Source: Solanum dulcamara (taxonomy: Eukaryota; Streptophyta; Magnoliopsida; Solanales; Solanaceae). Taken from it: a stretch of DNA of 64,000 nt. Made by a program: the position numbers and the translations under genes. Below, piece by piece: positions 1 to 11,100 of this stretch. Below the pieces are notes generated by a model that was not told the origin of the DNA, did not search any database, and saw only the letters and a program-made list of their open reading frames with translations. The DNA lies in the NCBI RefSeq assembly GCF_947179165.1, contig NC_077240.1, positions 24,346,001 to 24,410,000 of the forward strand, written 5' to 3'. How positions within the stretch are numbered: the first letter of the stretch is position 1; every line of letters starts with the position of its first letter.

Positions 1-130
1 CCACATTAGTGTGAGCACAAGATTTCATGTAACCAACTACCCATTCCTTGTTATGATTTCGAATAACTCCACCTATCCCACCTATCCCAGGTTGTGTTGG
101 TACAGTCCCATTGGTGTTCAACTTGAAGGT
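1..130 (-). pseudogene. LINE RNase H domain, N-terminal part
   Basis: The minus-strand frame reads FKLNTNGT followed by a Gly-rich GGVIRNHN segment and a W-V-V-G-Y strand. This is the usual opening of the RNase H domain at the C-terminus of plant LINE polymerases. The family normally has LNTDG, with the Asp as first catalytic residue. Here the codon at 110-112 encodes Asn, so the nuclease should be inactive. The domain is cut by the window edge. Confidence 0.7.
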
Positions 131-369
131 ATTGTGCGTTAGAGGTTTGCAGCACATTTGGACTTGAATTGATTGTTTTTTTCCCAGGGGCTCCTTTTGG
201 TTAAGAAAGTAGTATTCTCTTGCCTGTGCGATCACATACTTAGTGCTTGCGGGATTCCTTTTATTTTGAAACAGGTTCTCATTCCTGCTTTTCCATATTT
301 CCACATACAGAAGGACAGGATTGCTCCCCAAGGGATCCAGGCATCAAAGGGTTTGTTTTCCAGGAGGTT

Positions 370-1360
370 TTAGTTATCCTTCCAGTTGTTGGAGTTCATT
401 TGGGATGAATCAGTGTAGTCCACAAATGTGCTGAGACTAGAAATATTTTCACAAAAGGTTTTAACTCTATTGCATTGAAAAAAGATATTGTCTATATTTT
501 CATAATCTTGTTCACAGTATTTACATATAGGATCCACATTTAATCCAATCCTATGGATGTTCCAGATCCAAAATTTATCAGAGGTGAAGTTATTCTGGCA
601 TTGATCTTGGTTGTTAATGAGTCCGTAAGCACTTTTAGTGGTGAACATCCCATTTTGAGTGAGGTCCCAGGTGATCAGGTCTTTCTTTATTTTAAGGGTT
701 GGGAGGAAACTATCCTTGATATTTCTAATCATGTGTTCAGGAAGGGTGAAGGACAGGAGGGATAGGTCCCAGATTCTATCTTTGCACAGGGAGCTGACCA
801 TAAGACTCTGATTGTTCCAAGACTTGGGATCCGCCTATCCTTTATGAAGTTGACTCTATTTCCTTGGTTTACAATCCATCTAATACCTTTGGTGCATGAA
901 GCCCATCATTTCTTTAGGCATTGCCAGGTTCTAGAGACAATGGATTTGCTGTTTGGGAAGAGTCTGTCATGACAATATTTATGATACATAACTTTGGTCC
1001 ATGCGATATGGTTAACACAAGCTTTTCTTTTTGCCTACTCCTGGAAAAGCGGTATATTCACCAGGCTAGCCTAGCATGCAGTGATTTATTCTTGACCACA
1101 TATTTTTGCATTTCAAGTCCTCTTTAGTATCTGGGCTTTGTGACAGTTTCCCATTTCAGGAGATGTATTTTCCTTTTAGTGGAGGTTGTTTCCCAGATGA
1201 AATCTCTTTGAATTTTATCAATAGTCTTAGTAGTCTTAGATGGGAGGCTAAGGTATTGCATAACATGTGAAGGAATGCTAGCAAGGGAAGCTTTTGCTAG
1301 TGTTGTGCTACCAGCCATGTTGAGAAAACTTGCTTTCCAACCATTACACTTGGCTTGCAT
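370..1360 (-). pseudogene. LINE thumb and zf-RVT region
   Basis: Two separated open segments remain. 1360-1124 carries GWKASFLNMAG, TLAKASLASIP and DFIWETT, the conserved stretch after the reverse transcriptase of plant LINEs. 801-370 carries the zf-RVT zinc-binding region, with CKYC followed by FFQC; the usual His between them appears as Asn. Frames change several times between 801 and 1124. This part helps bind the element RNA in active copies and cannot work here. Confidence 0.75.
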
Positions 1361-1477
1361 GTTATCAATAATGAAATGGAAATCCTTATGGGTAGGTCTT
1401 GAGCGAAAGATAAGAAAACCCAGATATTTGCCAAAAATATTTTTGGCTTAGATGTTCAGTACATCAGTGCATCTATG

Positions 1478-2172
1478 TTAAGTTTCCCTTGAACAATTGG
1501 TGGAAAAGATCACTTTGGATTTTGGATAGTTTAGCTTTTGTCTAGAGTTTTTGCAGAACTCATTAAAGATCCTATAGATAGTGGCACAACTCTGAGGATC
1601 TACTCTAGAGAATAGAGTTAGATCATCAGCAAAGAAGAAATGGGATATCCTAGGCCCAGTCATAAAGATATTTATGGACTTTCGAGTTTTATTTTCAACT
1701 GCTTCATCAATGGTTCTGGAAAGTCTTTTCATGCATAGGATGAAGATGTAAGGGGATATGGGGTCCCCTTGCTTGATGCCTCTAGAAGGCTTGAAATAGT
1801 CAGTGGTATCACCATTTATAATGATGGAGTTGGAGGAGGAGATGAAACAGGACATGATGAGATTGGTTAGTTTGTTGGGAAAATTGGAAAAAAAAACAGG
1901 GTGTCTTTAATGTAGGACCACTCTATTCTATCAAAGGTCTTTTCAAGATCAATCTTAAGAATCATATTTCCTTTTTTCCCTCTCATTTTCTTAAAGTGAT
2001 TGATGTACTCCTGTACAATGATAGCATTGTTAGAGGATCTTCTTCCAGCTAGGAAACTAGTTTGGCTAGGTTTTATAATGCTATCCAGGTGTACTTTCAG
2101 CCTTAAGGAGATGATTTTGGTAATGATCTTATAATTGGTGTTACACAAACTAATAGACCTGAAGTTTTTCAA
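1478..2172 (-). pseudogene. LINE reverse transcriptase, frameshifted
   Basis: The polymerase core lies in two frames. 2172-1867 has the fingers/palm motif KIDLEKTFDRIEW with the first catalytic Asp, after LCNTNYKIITK and FLAGRRSSNNAI. 1855-1478 has SRGIKQGDPISPYIF and the FADD box with the paired catalytic Asp residues. The frames break at a run of nine A at 1888-1896, so polymerase slippage is a likely cause. Catalytic residues are all present, which suggests the loss is fairly recent relative to the RNase H and knuckle decay. Confidence 0.85.
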
Positions 2173-2836
2173 AGAAAGGGCATTGCTATATTTAGGTATA
2201 AGACAAAGAAGGGTAGTGTTTACCTTAGGGTCTATACTTCTAGTCTAAAATGTGGTTTTGCAGAAAGTATTCACTTTCTCCTTGATGTTCTCCCAAAACC
2301 TTTGGTAGAAAATTGGATAAATGCCATCAGGGCTAGCGGCTTTGAGGGGCTTGAAAGAATTGATGGTATTTCTAAATTCATTATCATCCAGAGGTTTGTC
2401 CAGATGAGTTCTTGGGATATGGTCAAAGGTGTTTGGTAGTTAGTTTGTGGTTGGTTCCCTTCTCACAAAATGTTCAAGGTTAGTGGTGTAAAGGTTGGTG
2501 AAAAAGTATATGGTATGGTCCTAATGTCTTTCGGGCTGGTAAACTCGGTTCTAGTGTCATCCTTTAATAGAATAATTCTATTTTCCCTTCTTTTATTAAT
2601 AGTAGAGACATGGAAGAAATCTGTGTTGGCATCTCCCTCTGTTAGCAGTTGATTCTAGACATAGTTTTTCAAAATATTTCCTCAAAGTGTAACATGTTTT
2701 CATACTCAGAGAGGATATCAACTTCTAGATCTTGAAGGAAAGGATTGTGGTGATAGTTGGGTGATATTTGGATACCATGTATCCTAGCCAGTAGCTTTTT
2801 CAGTTTTTGAAATATGTTTCCAAACAGATTCTTATT

Positions 2837-3658
2837 CTAAAGCCTACTTTCTTTTTGGAAGGTGGTGATGGCATGTGTTAGTTGGAAAGGAGGGTCAAAA
2901 CACTTATGGACTACATATTTGAAGTCAAGGTGGTTGCACCATAATGGTTCCATTCTGAAGGGTGGTTTACGTTTTCTAATTCTAGCATTATCCAGGGAGA
3001 TTTGGATAGGACAATGGTCAGAATGAGTTCTAGAGAGATAGACAATGTCAGAGTCTGGGTAGAGGGTTACCCAGTGGTTGTTAGCCATACATCTATCTAA
3101 TCTTTCAAAAATTAGGTCCTTCTTGTTCTTGTATCTTTTATTAGTCCAAGTATATTTGCTACCTTTAAACACTAAGTCTATCATTCCACAACTATTTAAG
3201 CATTGCCAAAGAAGATTTGCCCTAGTGCAATTGATTTGCGTGCCTCCTACCTTATCTTTAGCTTGGAAGACTTTATTGAAGTCTCCTCCAATTAGCCAAG
3301 GACCACTGTAGGTTTGGGAGATTCTGATGAGGCTTTCCCAGAGGGAAGTCCTATTAAGAAATTCATAGCTAGCATAAATAACATTAAATAACAAAGGAGT
3401 AGAGTTGGGTAATACCTTAACCGTTATATGAATGCCTTAGGGGGTGACAGTCATGTTGTCCAACTTGAGAGTTTCTCCATTCCACATAATGATAATGCCT
3501 CTAGAGAGTCCCTTGGAAGCTGATTGAATGTGAGCTCCATAACCCAAGTCCAAAGCAATTCTACCATGATATTTTATTTTTGTTTCTAGCAGGACTGTCA
3601 TGGCAGGCTTGTGGAGAGCTACCATTGCCCTGCCTTTTGAATTTGGCACTATTTTCAC
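2837..3658 (-). pseudogene. LINE apurinic/apyrimidinic-type endonuclease
   Basis: This is the target-nicking domain (exo_endo_phos family). 3658-3437 holds the N-terminal part with VLLETKIKYHGRIA, which includes the metal-binding Glu of the family's ETK motif. 3394-2837 holds WLIGGDFNKV, RLDRCMANNHW and the C-terminal SDHCPI, where the Asp and His are catalytic. A frameshift lies between 3394 and 3437. Upstream, near 3680-3660, a FIIWNTKG-like start can be read in another frame. Confidence 0.85.
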
Positions 3659-4910
3659 CCTTTGTGTTCCATATGATGAAGTTTATCATTAGGGTTGATA
3701 ATTATGCTGGGGTTGCTAGTAATCCCTTCCCCCTTTCCCATTGAAGTAGGTTCTCCCTAAACTCGATTGGATTCAGGACTAGTGCTAGTGGTATGTTCTT
3801 CATCTAATTCCTCAGATTTAGAGTCATTTTCATCACCTCTCGTGGACAGTGTGCTAAAATAGCTACATTGTAGGGCTCACTGAGCTCTTTTAGTTAGAGT
3901 CTTTCTATGAGCCAGGTCTTTACCTTTGGCTCCTCTAATGCTTCTAGCAGTTCCTCCATTTTTTTGTTGGATTGCCTTAGCATTTCTAGAGCTATAAATG
4001 TGATTTTCCTGGGTTTCCTTCCATAGTTGATTGGTTCAATTAGATGAAGCTTGGGTTTAGGTTCTGTACGTTTTGACTTGGGAGTGGGAAGAATGGGAGT
4101 TGGGGTTGCACACATTCCATAGCCATGTTCCTCTCTATTGTTGATAGCGCATTGGGGTTGCTCAGTAGCCTAGTTTAGAATAGTGCTTGAGTTCATAGGT
4201 TTTTTCCATAGTTGGTGAGTGCTATGTTCATGCCCTCTCCAATTATTTAGGCTAGAAACTTGGGATCTTCCATTACTAAGGAGATTGGTTAGTTCCCAGG
4301 AGTATGGTTCGTGTAATTGATCTCCTTAAGAGTGCTAGTTTGAGCCATGACTCTGGGGTATGGTCTGATGGGGATGGTATGGATACAAAGATCAATGGTG
4401 GGGGAGTAGAGTTGTTCAATTTCCTTAGAGGTTCTTTCTAGAAATTGTTTTTGAGGATTTGGTCCATCCTCATGTTTAGTAGTCGTGGGGGTTAGTTTGG
4501 AGTTATTAGATGCGATGTTTGAGGTTATTTCATCTACAAGAGTGTGATGATTAAACTCTGTTTCAACGGCTCCTATAGAGGGAAATTCAATTCCTCCCTT
4601 GGGGGGGAGACATAGTTGACGAGACAAAAATCAAAGTGGACCCTCGAGACTTATTGAACTATTTGGAAAGCTGAGAGAATATTATCCCACTCTCATTAAT
4701 GCTACCGATTTTTGGGATTTGGTAGCTTTTTAATGGATTTCCTGTGGGTCCCTTCTCTTTAGTCTTAATTTAGGTGAGACTAGTGCTTCCCATGGTGTCT
4801 CTTGGGGTTTGCATCAGCTTCGTCTTCTATCGATAGCCCTATTTCCTCTTCCCCTTAACTCCTTGTTGTGACATAGAGAGTTGAGAAAGGTGTAGGGAAG
4901 GGTCCTTACT

Positions 4911-5939
4911 CTAAGGTGTACTGTGAAAGTTGAGGGATGAGGTAGGTTCAAAAAACTTACCTGTAGCCTTATCAAAGGCTTTTACCTGTGTCGGTGCTCT
5001 ATGGTTATCTCCCCTGGCCTGTTTTGTTCCTTTTGAGTTCAACTTTGTTTTCCCTCTTTTAGGAAATACCACTATCTTCCATTCTTCTTCATTTTGGGGT
5101 TTTGTAACTGAGTTTGAATTTAGTGGTTGTTTATTAGTAGGTTGTGTATTGACATATTTTCTATTGTTATGGTCGCGCTTACCACATGATGTGCGTAGGA
5201 ACCACTCCCCTTCGTAAATCACTTCCTACAAATGGTTTCCAATTTTAACCTCCTTCTTGACCGGGTTGCCAAATGGAACCTGGATGCATATTCTTGCATA
5301 GCGTCCTCTCAAAGCCGATGAGGTACAGGATCGATTTTTAGTAGCACCCCTAGTTTTTCCCTATCTTTTCCAGTATTTGCTTGTCGTAAAACTCCATTGA
5401 TGGCTGTGTGGGTGGGTGTTGATTCGTGGAGGGAAAAATTTGGTTCCCACTGTTTAACACAGAGAAAGTTCCCCAAGATGAACCAAGGTCCTTTATGGAT
5501 GGCTCTGTCTCTATTTTTCGGGTTTGCAAACTTCGCTATGTAGAAACCCCAGCCCAATAGTGATTAAGATGAGATTTTTGGTTGGTTTCCATAGATCTGT
5601 CAGCTTGCTTATGAGATATTGGTGCGGAATCATCTTTCCTAATAACTTTACTATGACTGAGAACCTCCATGTTTGGTAGATTTATTGTTTGTCTTCCATT
5701 AATAGAGGAATAACATCCTTATAGCTTTCCTCGGTGTGGTCTGCCTTTGGCCTTTCGTCTCCCACTTGCAGTGTTTCATAGTCTCGATTCAGTGTGGGAA
5801 GTTTGTCGATTAGGATCTCTTTGAAGAAGTAGCATTTAGGCATTTCCTCGTCCCTTTGTGTTAGTATGTCCGGTGGGTCTGGGGATTCCAGTGATGTACT
5901 CGAGGGGGGGTTCCTGACATCGATGGTAGTGTCGGTCAT
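4911..5939 (-). pseudogene. LINE ORF1-like region (DUF4283, decayed zinc knuckle)
   Basis: 5939-5682 is an open N-terminal piece of unknown role rich in Asp, Glu and Pro. From about 5670 a frame reads RFSVIVKLLGK and TDLWKP, then shifts to LGWGFYIAKFANP, GPWFILGNFLCV and WEPNF (5557-5309). This is the DUF4283 signature found before the endonuclease in plant LINEs. 5222-4911 begins with the linker to a CCHC knuckle, but the first and last Cys are replaced (RTSCGKRDHNNRKY), so zinc binding is lost. A low-complexity, Pro-rich linker follows down to about 3890. Confidence 0.65.
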
Positions 5940-5940
5940 G

Positions 5941-6809
5941 TTCTCTCTCTAGAAGGGTCTTTCTAGAGGTCTTATTGCTAACAATGCTTATTGCTTACTG
6001 TGAGAATTTAAGCACCAAAAATTTTGTATCCATATTTTTGCCTTTCCAAATTCGCAACGGACCTTGTTGAATTGATTTCAGAAAAGCTGGGACATCATCC
6101 ACAGCTAGATCATCCTTTAGGAAGTCTATCGAAAGAGAAAGAGGACGAGGTCCTCTTCCCAGGAATATTTTTTACAATGACCTTAAGTAGGGAATTAGAA
6201 CCCACTTTTTAAAATTTATTCTTTTTCTCATTCTCTTTTCACCACTAGTTAGAAATAGACTAGAGCATTCCCGGGCATTAAAGAGGTATTCAAGGGAATT
6301 AGAACCCACTTTTTAAAATTTATTGACTTTTTAAATAGTCATTATTTTTGCAACATATGGACATAATTTTAGCTATGAAGACCATGTTTTAATAGCATTG
6401 ACAGATCATTAGTGGAATATTAATTAAATTTTCGTTACAGTAAATGTACGATTATAGAGAAGATGAGAAGATTTTTTTTTTCTAAAACGGCAAATTAATA
6501 TGATTGTTAAAAAAATTAATGAAACTTCATAAATAGGATAGAATATGGTTAATTCTTTAATTAAAAGATAAGGAAAAATAGAGAAAAATGTCAAAAAAAA
6601 AGAAGAAAAAGATAAATATGAATGGTGACCTTAGAGATGTTAGAGATGTACCACATCATCTTGTCTACATTTGGCTTTACATTATTTATAGATTCACTCA
6701 TCAAAGAGTCCATTTGAATTGACCGAAAAAGGTAACTTTTAAGTCAAAAAATAAAAAGTCAAACTTGAATGACTTATAAGTTAAAAAATAAAAAGTTGTG
6801 AGAGTCTTA
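5941..6809. other. Non-coding stretch with 31-bp direct repeat
   Basis: No convincing gene is seen. A 31-bp sequence beginning GGGAATTAGAACCCAC occurs at 6190-6220 and again at 6294-6324, 104 bp apart. The stretch from about 6440 is AT-rich. A partial MITE end resembling those at 6810-7200 begins near 6706. Confidence 0.5.
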
Positions 6810-7200
6810 GAGTCCATTTGGATTGGCTTATAAGTTACTTATAAGTTGTTTTTAGCCTTTTTAAGTATTTGACTGATCAACTTAAAATTATTTTGTGTTT
6901 AAAATAAGCCCCAATAAATAATTGGGTTTGTTTGGATAGACTTATTTTAAGCAACTTATAAGTTGAAAACATCTTATAAGTCAAAAAAAAGTTGGGATGT
7001 ACCTACTTTTTTTAAAAAACTTATAAGCAGTTTTCAATTTATAAGTTACTTAAAATAAGTCCATCCAAATAGGCTCTTACTTTTAATGTTTAACTTATTT
7101 TAAGTCATTTTTAAATTTGTCAAATACTCTCATAAACTAAAAATGACTTAAAAATTGGTTTGACCAACTTTTAACCAATCCAATTAAACAGGCTCTAAGT
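6810..7200. mobile_element. Nested pair of MITEs
   Basis: An inner element at about 6925-7075 has inverted ends built around TTTGGATAGACTTATTTTAA and its near mirror, with the motif CTTATAAGTTGAAAAC repeated inward. It lies inside an outer element whose ends read TTAGAGTCCATTTGGATTGG and its inverse near 7170-7196. Both are short, AT-rich, non-coding and related, so they look like the same family inserted into itself. No clean target duplication was found. Confidence 0.6.
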
Positions 7201-7599
7201 GACCTCTCAACTTCAAATAAGATTTTTGCAACTCCATACTTGAATATTTGATGTATTAGAAAAGTGGCTAAAATTGTAAATTCTTTTATACACTAGGGAT
7301 ATAGTTTAAAACGGTGATCTCAAAACCAACTATTTGTGAACTTAACCCCGTTATTCATTATTTCTCCTATTTATCTATGTGAGTTTAACTCTCCTTATCC
7401 TTTTTTAATTTTTTTTAATCTTTTTCCCGATCCCTTTATATATAATATTAATTTTTTAAATGCAAGAAGGGGTTAGCCAACATCTGCAATGCCAGCGTCG
7501 TTTTTCATTTTCTATTTTAATTATATGACATTATTAGAATGTTTTGACTTTATTTTATGCCAATTTATTTTATAATTGCAGACATGCAAGAATGAGGAA

Positions 7600-7880
7600 C
7601 AATATAAATTAATCTTATTTTTTTTGTTCTAATTTATGTGGCATAGTTTGAATTTTAAAGAGTCAAATACTTTAATTTTTATCGTGTATTCACTATGGAT
7701 TTTTTAAATTTTTCTAAATCAAATTGCATATTTGGAAACTACATAAAAAAAATACTATAAGACACAATAATTATCCATTCAAAATATTTAAAAGATATAT
7801 AAAAAAATATAGTTAAATAAAATTTTATTTGAATGTCAAAATTCGAAAAGTGTCACGTAAATTTAGACGGGGAAGTAATG
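7600..7880. mobile_element. Old Stowaway-like MITE upstream of TBL copy 1
   Basis: The stretch runs from TTCTAATTTATGTGGCATAG to a TTTAGACGGGGAAGTA end, the usual look of Stowaway-type elements in this family of plants. A diverged counterpart lies at about 19890-20070 upstream of TBL copy 2, so the insertion appears to predate duplication of these two genes. Confidence 0.45.
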
Positions 7881-8107
7881 ATCGACTATAAGGTGGTGCG
7901 TGATTCCTCTATGTGAGGTGTTTACCACATGTGATACATGTGAAAATATTGCCAAGTCATGCATAACAATATTAAAAAATGGTATAATCCTAATTTTAAA
8001 TTAGTAATACATGCATGCATGTTATATCACGTCTTAGAAGATAACTAATTTTTAATATTTAAATCTATTAGAAATATTATCCTATTAAACTATTTGATAC
8101 ATTCACT

Positions 8108-8118
8108 TATATATATAG
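8108..8118 (+). promoter_or_regulatory. TATA box of TBL copy 1
   Basis: TATATATATAG followed by AGCCACAAATA lies about 50 bp before the start codon of copy 1. The same block, TATATATAG plus AGCCACAAATA, is present before copy 2. A further shared upstream block contains TCACGTCTTAGAAGATAA. Shared position and sequence in two diverged flanks support a core promoter. Confidence 0.6.
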
Positions 8119-8168
8119 AGCCACAAATAATAACTTCATATGTATATATATCCATTTGTTATTTTCAA

Positions 8169-11100
8169 ATGGGTAAAGTAGCTAGGAGATTTGGCCTTCT
8201 TCTAAATATTGTGGTTATAATAGTAAGCTTTTGCTTATTGCAAGCAAATGCTCATGAGATAGTAAGTGGAAACAATACAAAAAGGATGAAGAGTTGTGAT
8301 TTATTTGAAGGAAGTTGGGTTTTTGATAATTCATATCCATTATATAATTCAACAACATGTCCATTCATAAGGAAGGAATTTGATTGCATCAAATATGGAA
8401 AACCTAATCTTGATTACCTTAAATATAGATGGCAACCCAAGGGTTGTAACTTGCCAAGGTTCGTAATTTTTCTCTTTCTTGTGTTGTTGCTTAATATAGA
8501 TCTGAATTATAAAGGTATACGATTTTTTTTCTTTTACGACCACTTAATAGTTGTTATTAGTTACGAATTATTCAGATTTTGTACAAAGTCGTATTATCAT
8601 TAACATGATCACTTTTAAAAAGTTCTTATGAATACGACATTTTACCACTACGTACTTTATTTATTACTATCATTTAACCAACATAACTGATAATCACCGC
8701 TACCTTCACAACTTGCCATCACAACCAACTACCTTTACCACTAGCTTCCACTGTACAACCAAAATTCAAGTCAATCACCACTACCAGACCACCAACCACC
8801 TCCATCATTACTGTCACTAATTAACCAACTTTAATTGACGCACAACCATCATTATCGTCAATATATCTAATTACAGGATTAAGACCTTTACTAACGACAA
8901 TTGATCAACACTTAACATTTATATATATAGTCGACTAGTCGTAGTATGTCTAGACAAAATTGAACTAATTATAGATTAGATATATCAGAATGGACATGAA
9001 ATTATTTAGAAATAGCAAAGTTTTCCATAGCAATATAATGTAAGTTGATGAATAATCATATGAGTACTTTCCATAAAACAATCATGTTCCCTAAAACAAT
9101 CGAAATATTATACATATATAAAATAAAATTGATATATATGAGTAATGCTATTGACAATTAATGTAATGGTACGATACTCTTTACTATATATCAAATTCAT
9201 ATTAATTATTAGTATAATTTTGCAGATTTGATGGAAAAAACTTCATGAAAAGATACAAAGGAAAGAAGATAATGTATATTGGGGATTCTTTAAGTCTAAA
9301 CAACTTTGAATCCCTTTTGTGCTTGCTTCATGCTGCTCTCCCCAAGTCCAAATTCAAGCAACAAATAAATAAGCAAACTCTTTCCGTCACATTTGAGGTC
9401 AATCCCGTCTTTTTATTTACAATCTCAGTATGTAGCTTAGGCTCAAACCTTATATATGTGTTACAAATTTACTAAAGAAGAACCATAAATTTTGAATCGA
9501 GCTAGTAAGTTAAATGAGATGTCATTGAATTTCAAATTCGAACTTATAAAGTTCAAATCATGAATCCGCTTCTGACTTTTCGTATGAAAAATTGCAGGAT
9601 TATGGAGTTGAAGTGATACTATTTCATTCAAATTATTTGGTAGACATTGAAATGGAACCCAATGTTGGAAGAGTATTAAAACTAAATTCCATTAAAAGTG
9701 GAGAAATTTGGAAGCAAGCTGATGTTTTGATCTTTAATACTTGGCTTTGGTATCTACGAGCCGATTCTAAGCAACCGTATGTACTTAACATTTGCTCCCG
9801 TTCGATCATAGATTTTCAAAATAAATAATTAAAAATATTATTTATTTATGAAATTTTGTCAGTTTTTGAAAGGCATAATACATGATTATGACGCTTAATT
9901 TGGCGACACATCCGTCTTACATGACAGCCTACAAGACAAATTTGTGTCCTACGTGGCGTCTTACATGTATTATACCACGTAGAACACGTGTGTCTACTTG
10001 TTCAATTTTATACAAGTTTATACTTGTACACATTCAAAGTTGGAGGGTATAGATGTCATCTGAAGTCAAGTTAAATGACATATTTATGTATTATGCCTTT
10101 TTGAAAATTCGTCATCAAAAATATTTCAAATTCAAATTTCACTTTCACTTACAAAACTTCAAATTCAAAAACTCCAAAAAATAATAATTAAGTTTCAACT
10201 GAATCTACGATCAAATGTGGGATTACTTATATGCATAATTATAGTTGTCTTTGTGATGTTATGATAAGTCTAATTGGAGTATATTTTTGTATATATATGT
10301 GTAGATGGGATTTTGTTGAAAATAATGGCACGATATCGAAGGACATGAACCGTATTGAAGCTTTTCGTATAGGATTAAATACATGGGCTAAATGGGTTGA
10401 AAGGGATATTAATACAAAGAAAACCAAAGTATTTTTCCAAGGAGCATCACCCATGCATTACCAATAAGAACTTTCATCCTTCTAATTAATTTCCTTTTGT
10501 TAAATGACTTCTGCTTTACAAAAGTCATTTTGATAAAATTTATAATGTTATATGTTAGTTGAAGCCAGTAATATGATGTAACATTAGGGGTGTACATGGA
10601 CCGGGTTGGTTCGGATTTTTTACAAATCAAACCAAACCATTTGTGTCGGGTTATTAAATCTATAAACCAAACCAAACCAATAAAAGTTGGGTTTTTCGAT
10701 ATCAATTTTTCTCGGGTTTTTTCGGGTTTCTCGGGTTTTTTGGGTTTTTTCGGATTTTTTTGGGTTTCTCATAGTATCTAATAAAAAGCACAGAGCAGTG
10801 CTTCTTAAAAAGAGTTCTAGTACAAAATATCAACATATAAGATGGAGGCACAACACTGTTTGAAGTTTTAACTTTATAATATAACTTTATAAGATAAGTT
10901 TTTTTTGTATATTATTTAGATGGGCTACTCAAGTCCAAATCTAAATGTAAGAAAGAAAACAAAAATTATGAAAAAATTTTAAAAAATATTTATAAATTAC
11001 ATTTTAATAAATATTTTTATGTATAACATAATTTAAAAGTAGTATATCTATAATCGGGTCGGTTTGGGTTCGGTTTGACTTTTTTTAGTTAAAACCAAAC

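Larger units (their letters stand above)
1..5940 (-). mobile_element. L1-type LINE, decayed, cut by left edge
   Basis: A non-LTR retrotransposon reads right to left. In order it shows an ORF1-like part (DUF4283 and a decayed zinc knuckle, about 5670-4900), a proline-rich linker, an endonuclease (3658-2837), a reverse transcriptase (2172-1478), a thumb/zf-RVT part (1360-370) and the start of an RNase H domain that runs off the window at position 1. This order is typical of plant L1 elements with a C-terminal RNase H. Every domain is broken by stops or frameshifts, so the copy is dead. The 5' end is placed near 5940 only because recognisable coding stops there; no target duplication was found. 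Confidence 0.85.

Noticed and set aside
6024..6212. Small frame after the LINE with a VELISEKLGHHP stretch
   Set aside because: Looked like a possible gene fragment, but too short to assign, with no splice context and no recognised family.
10239..10705. Antisense frames over exon 4 of TBL copy 1
   Set aside because: They are shadows of the conserved exon; the equivalent antisense frame in copy 2 follows from the same near-identical sequence.
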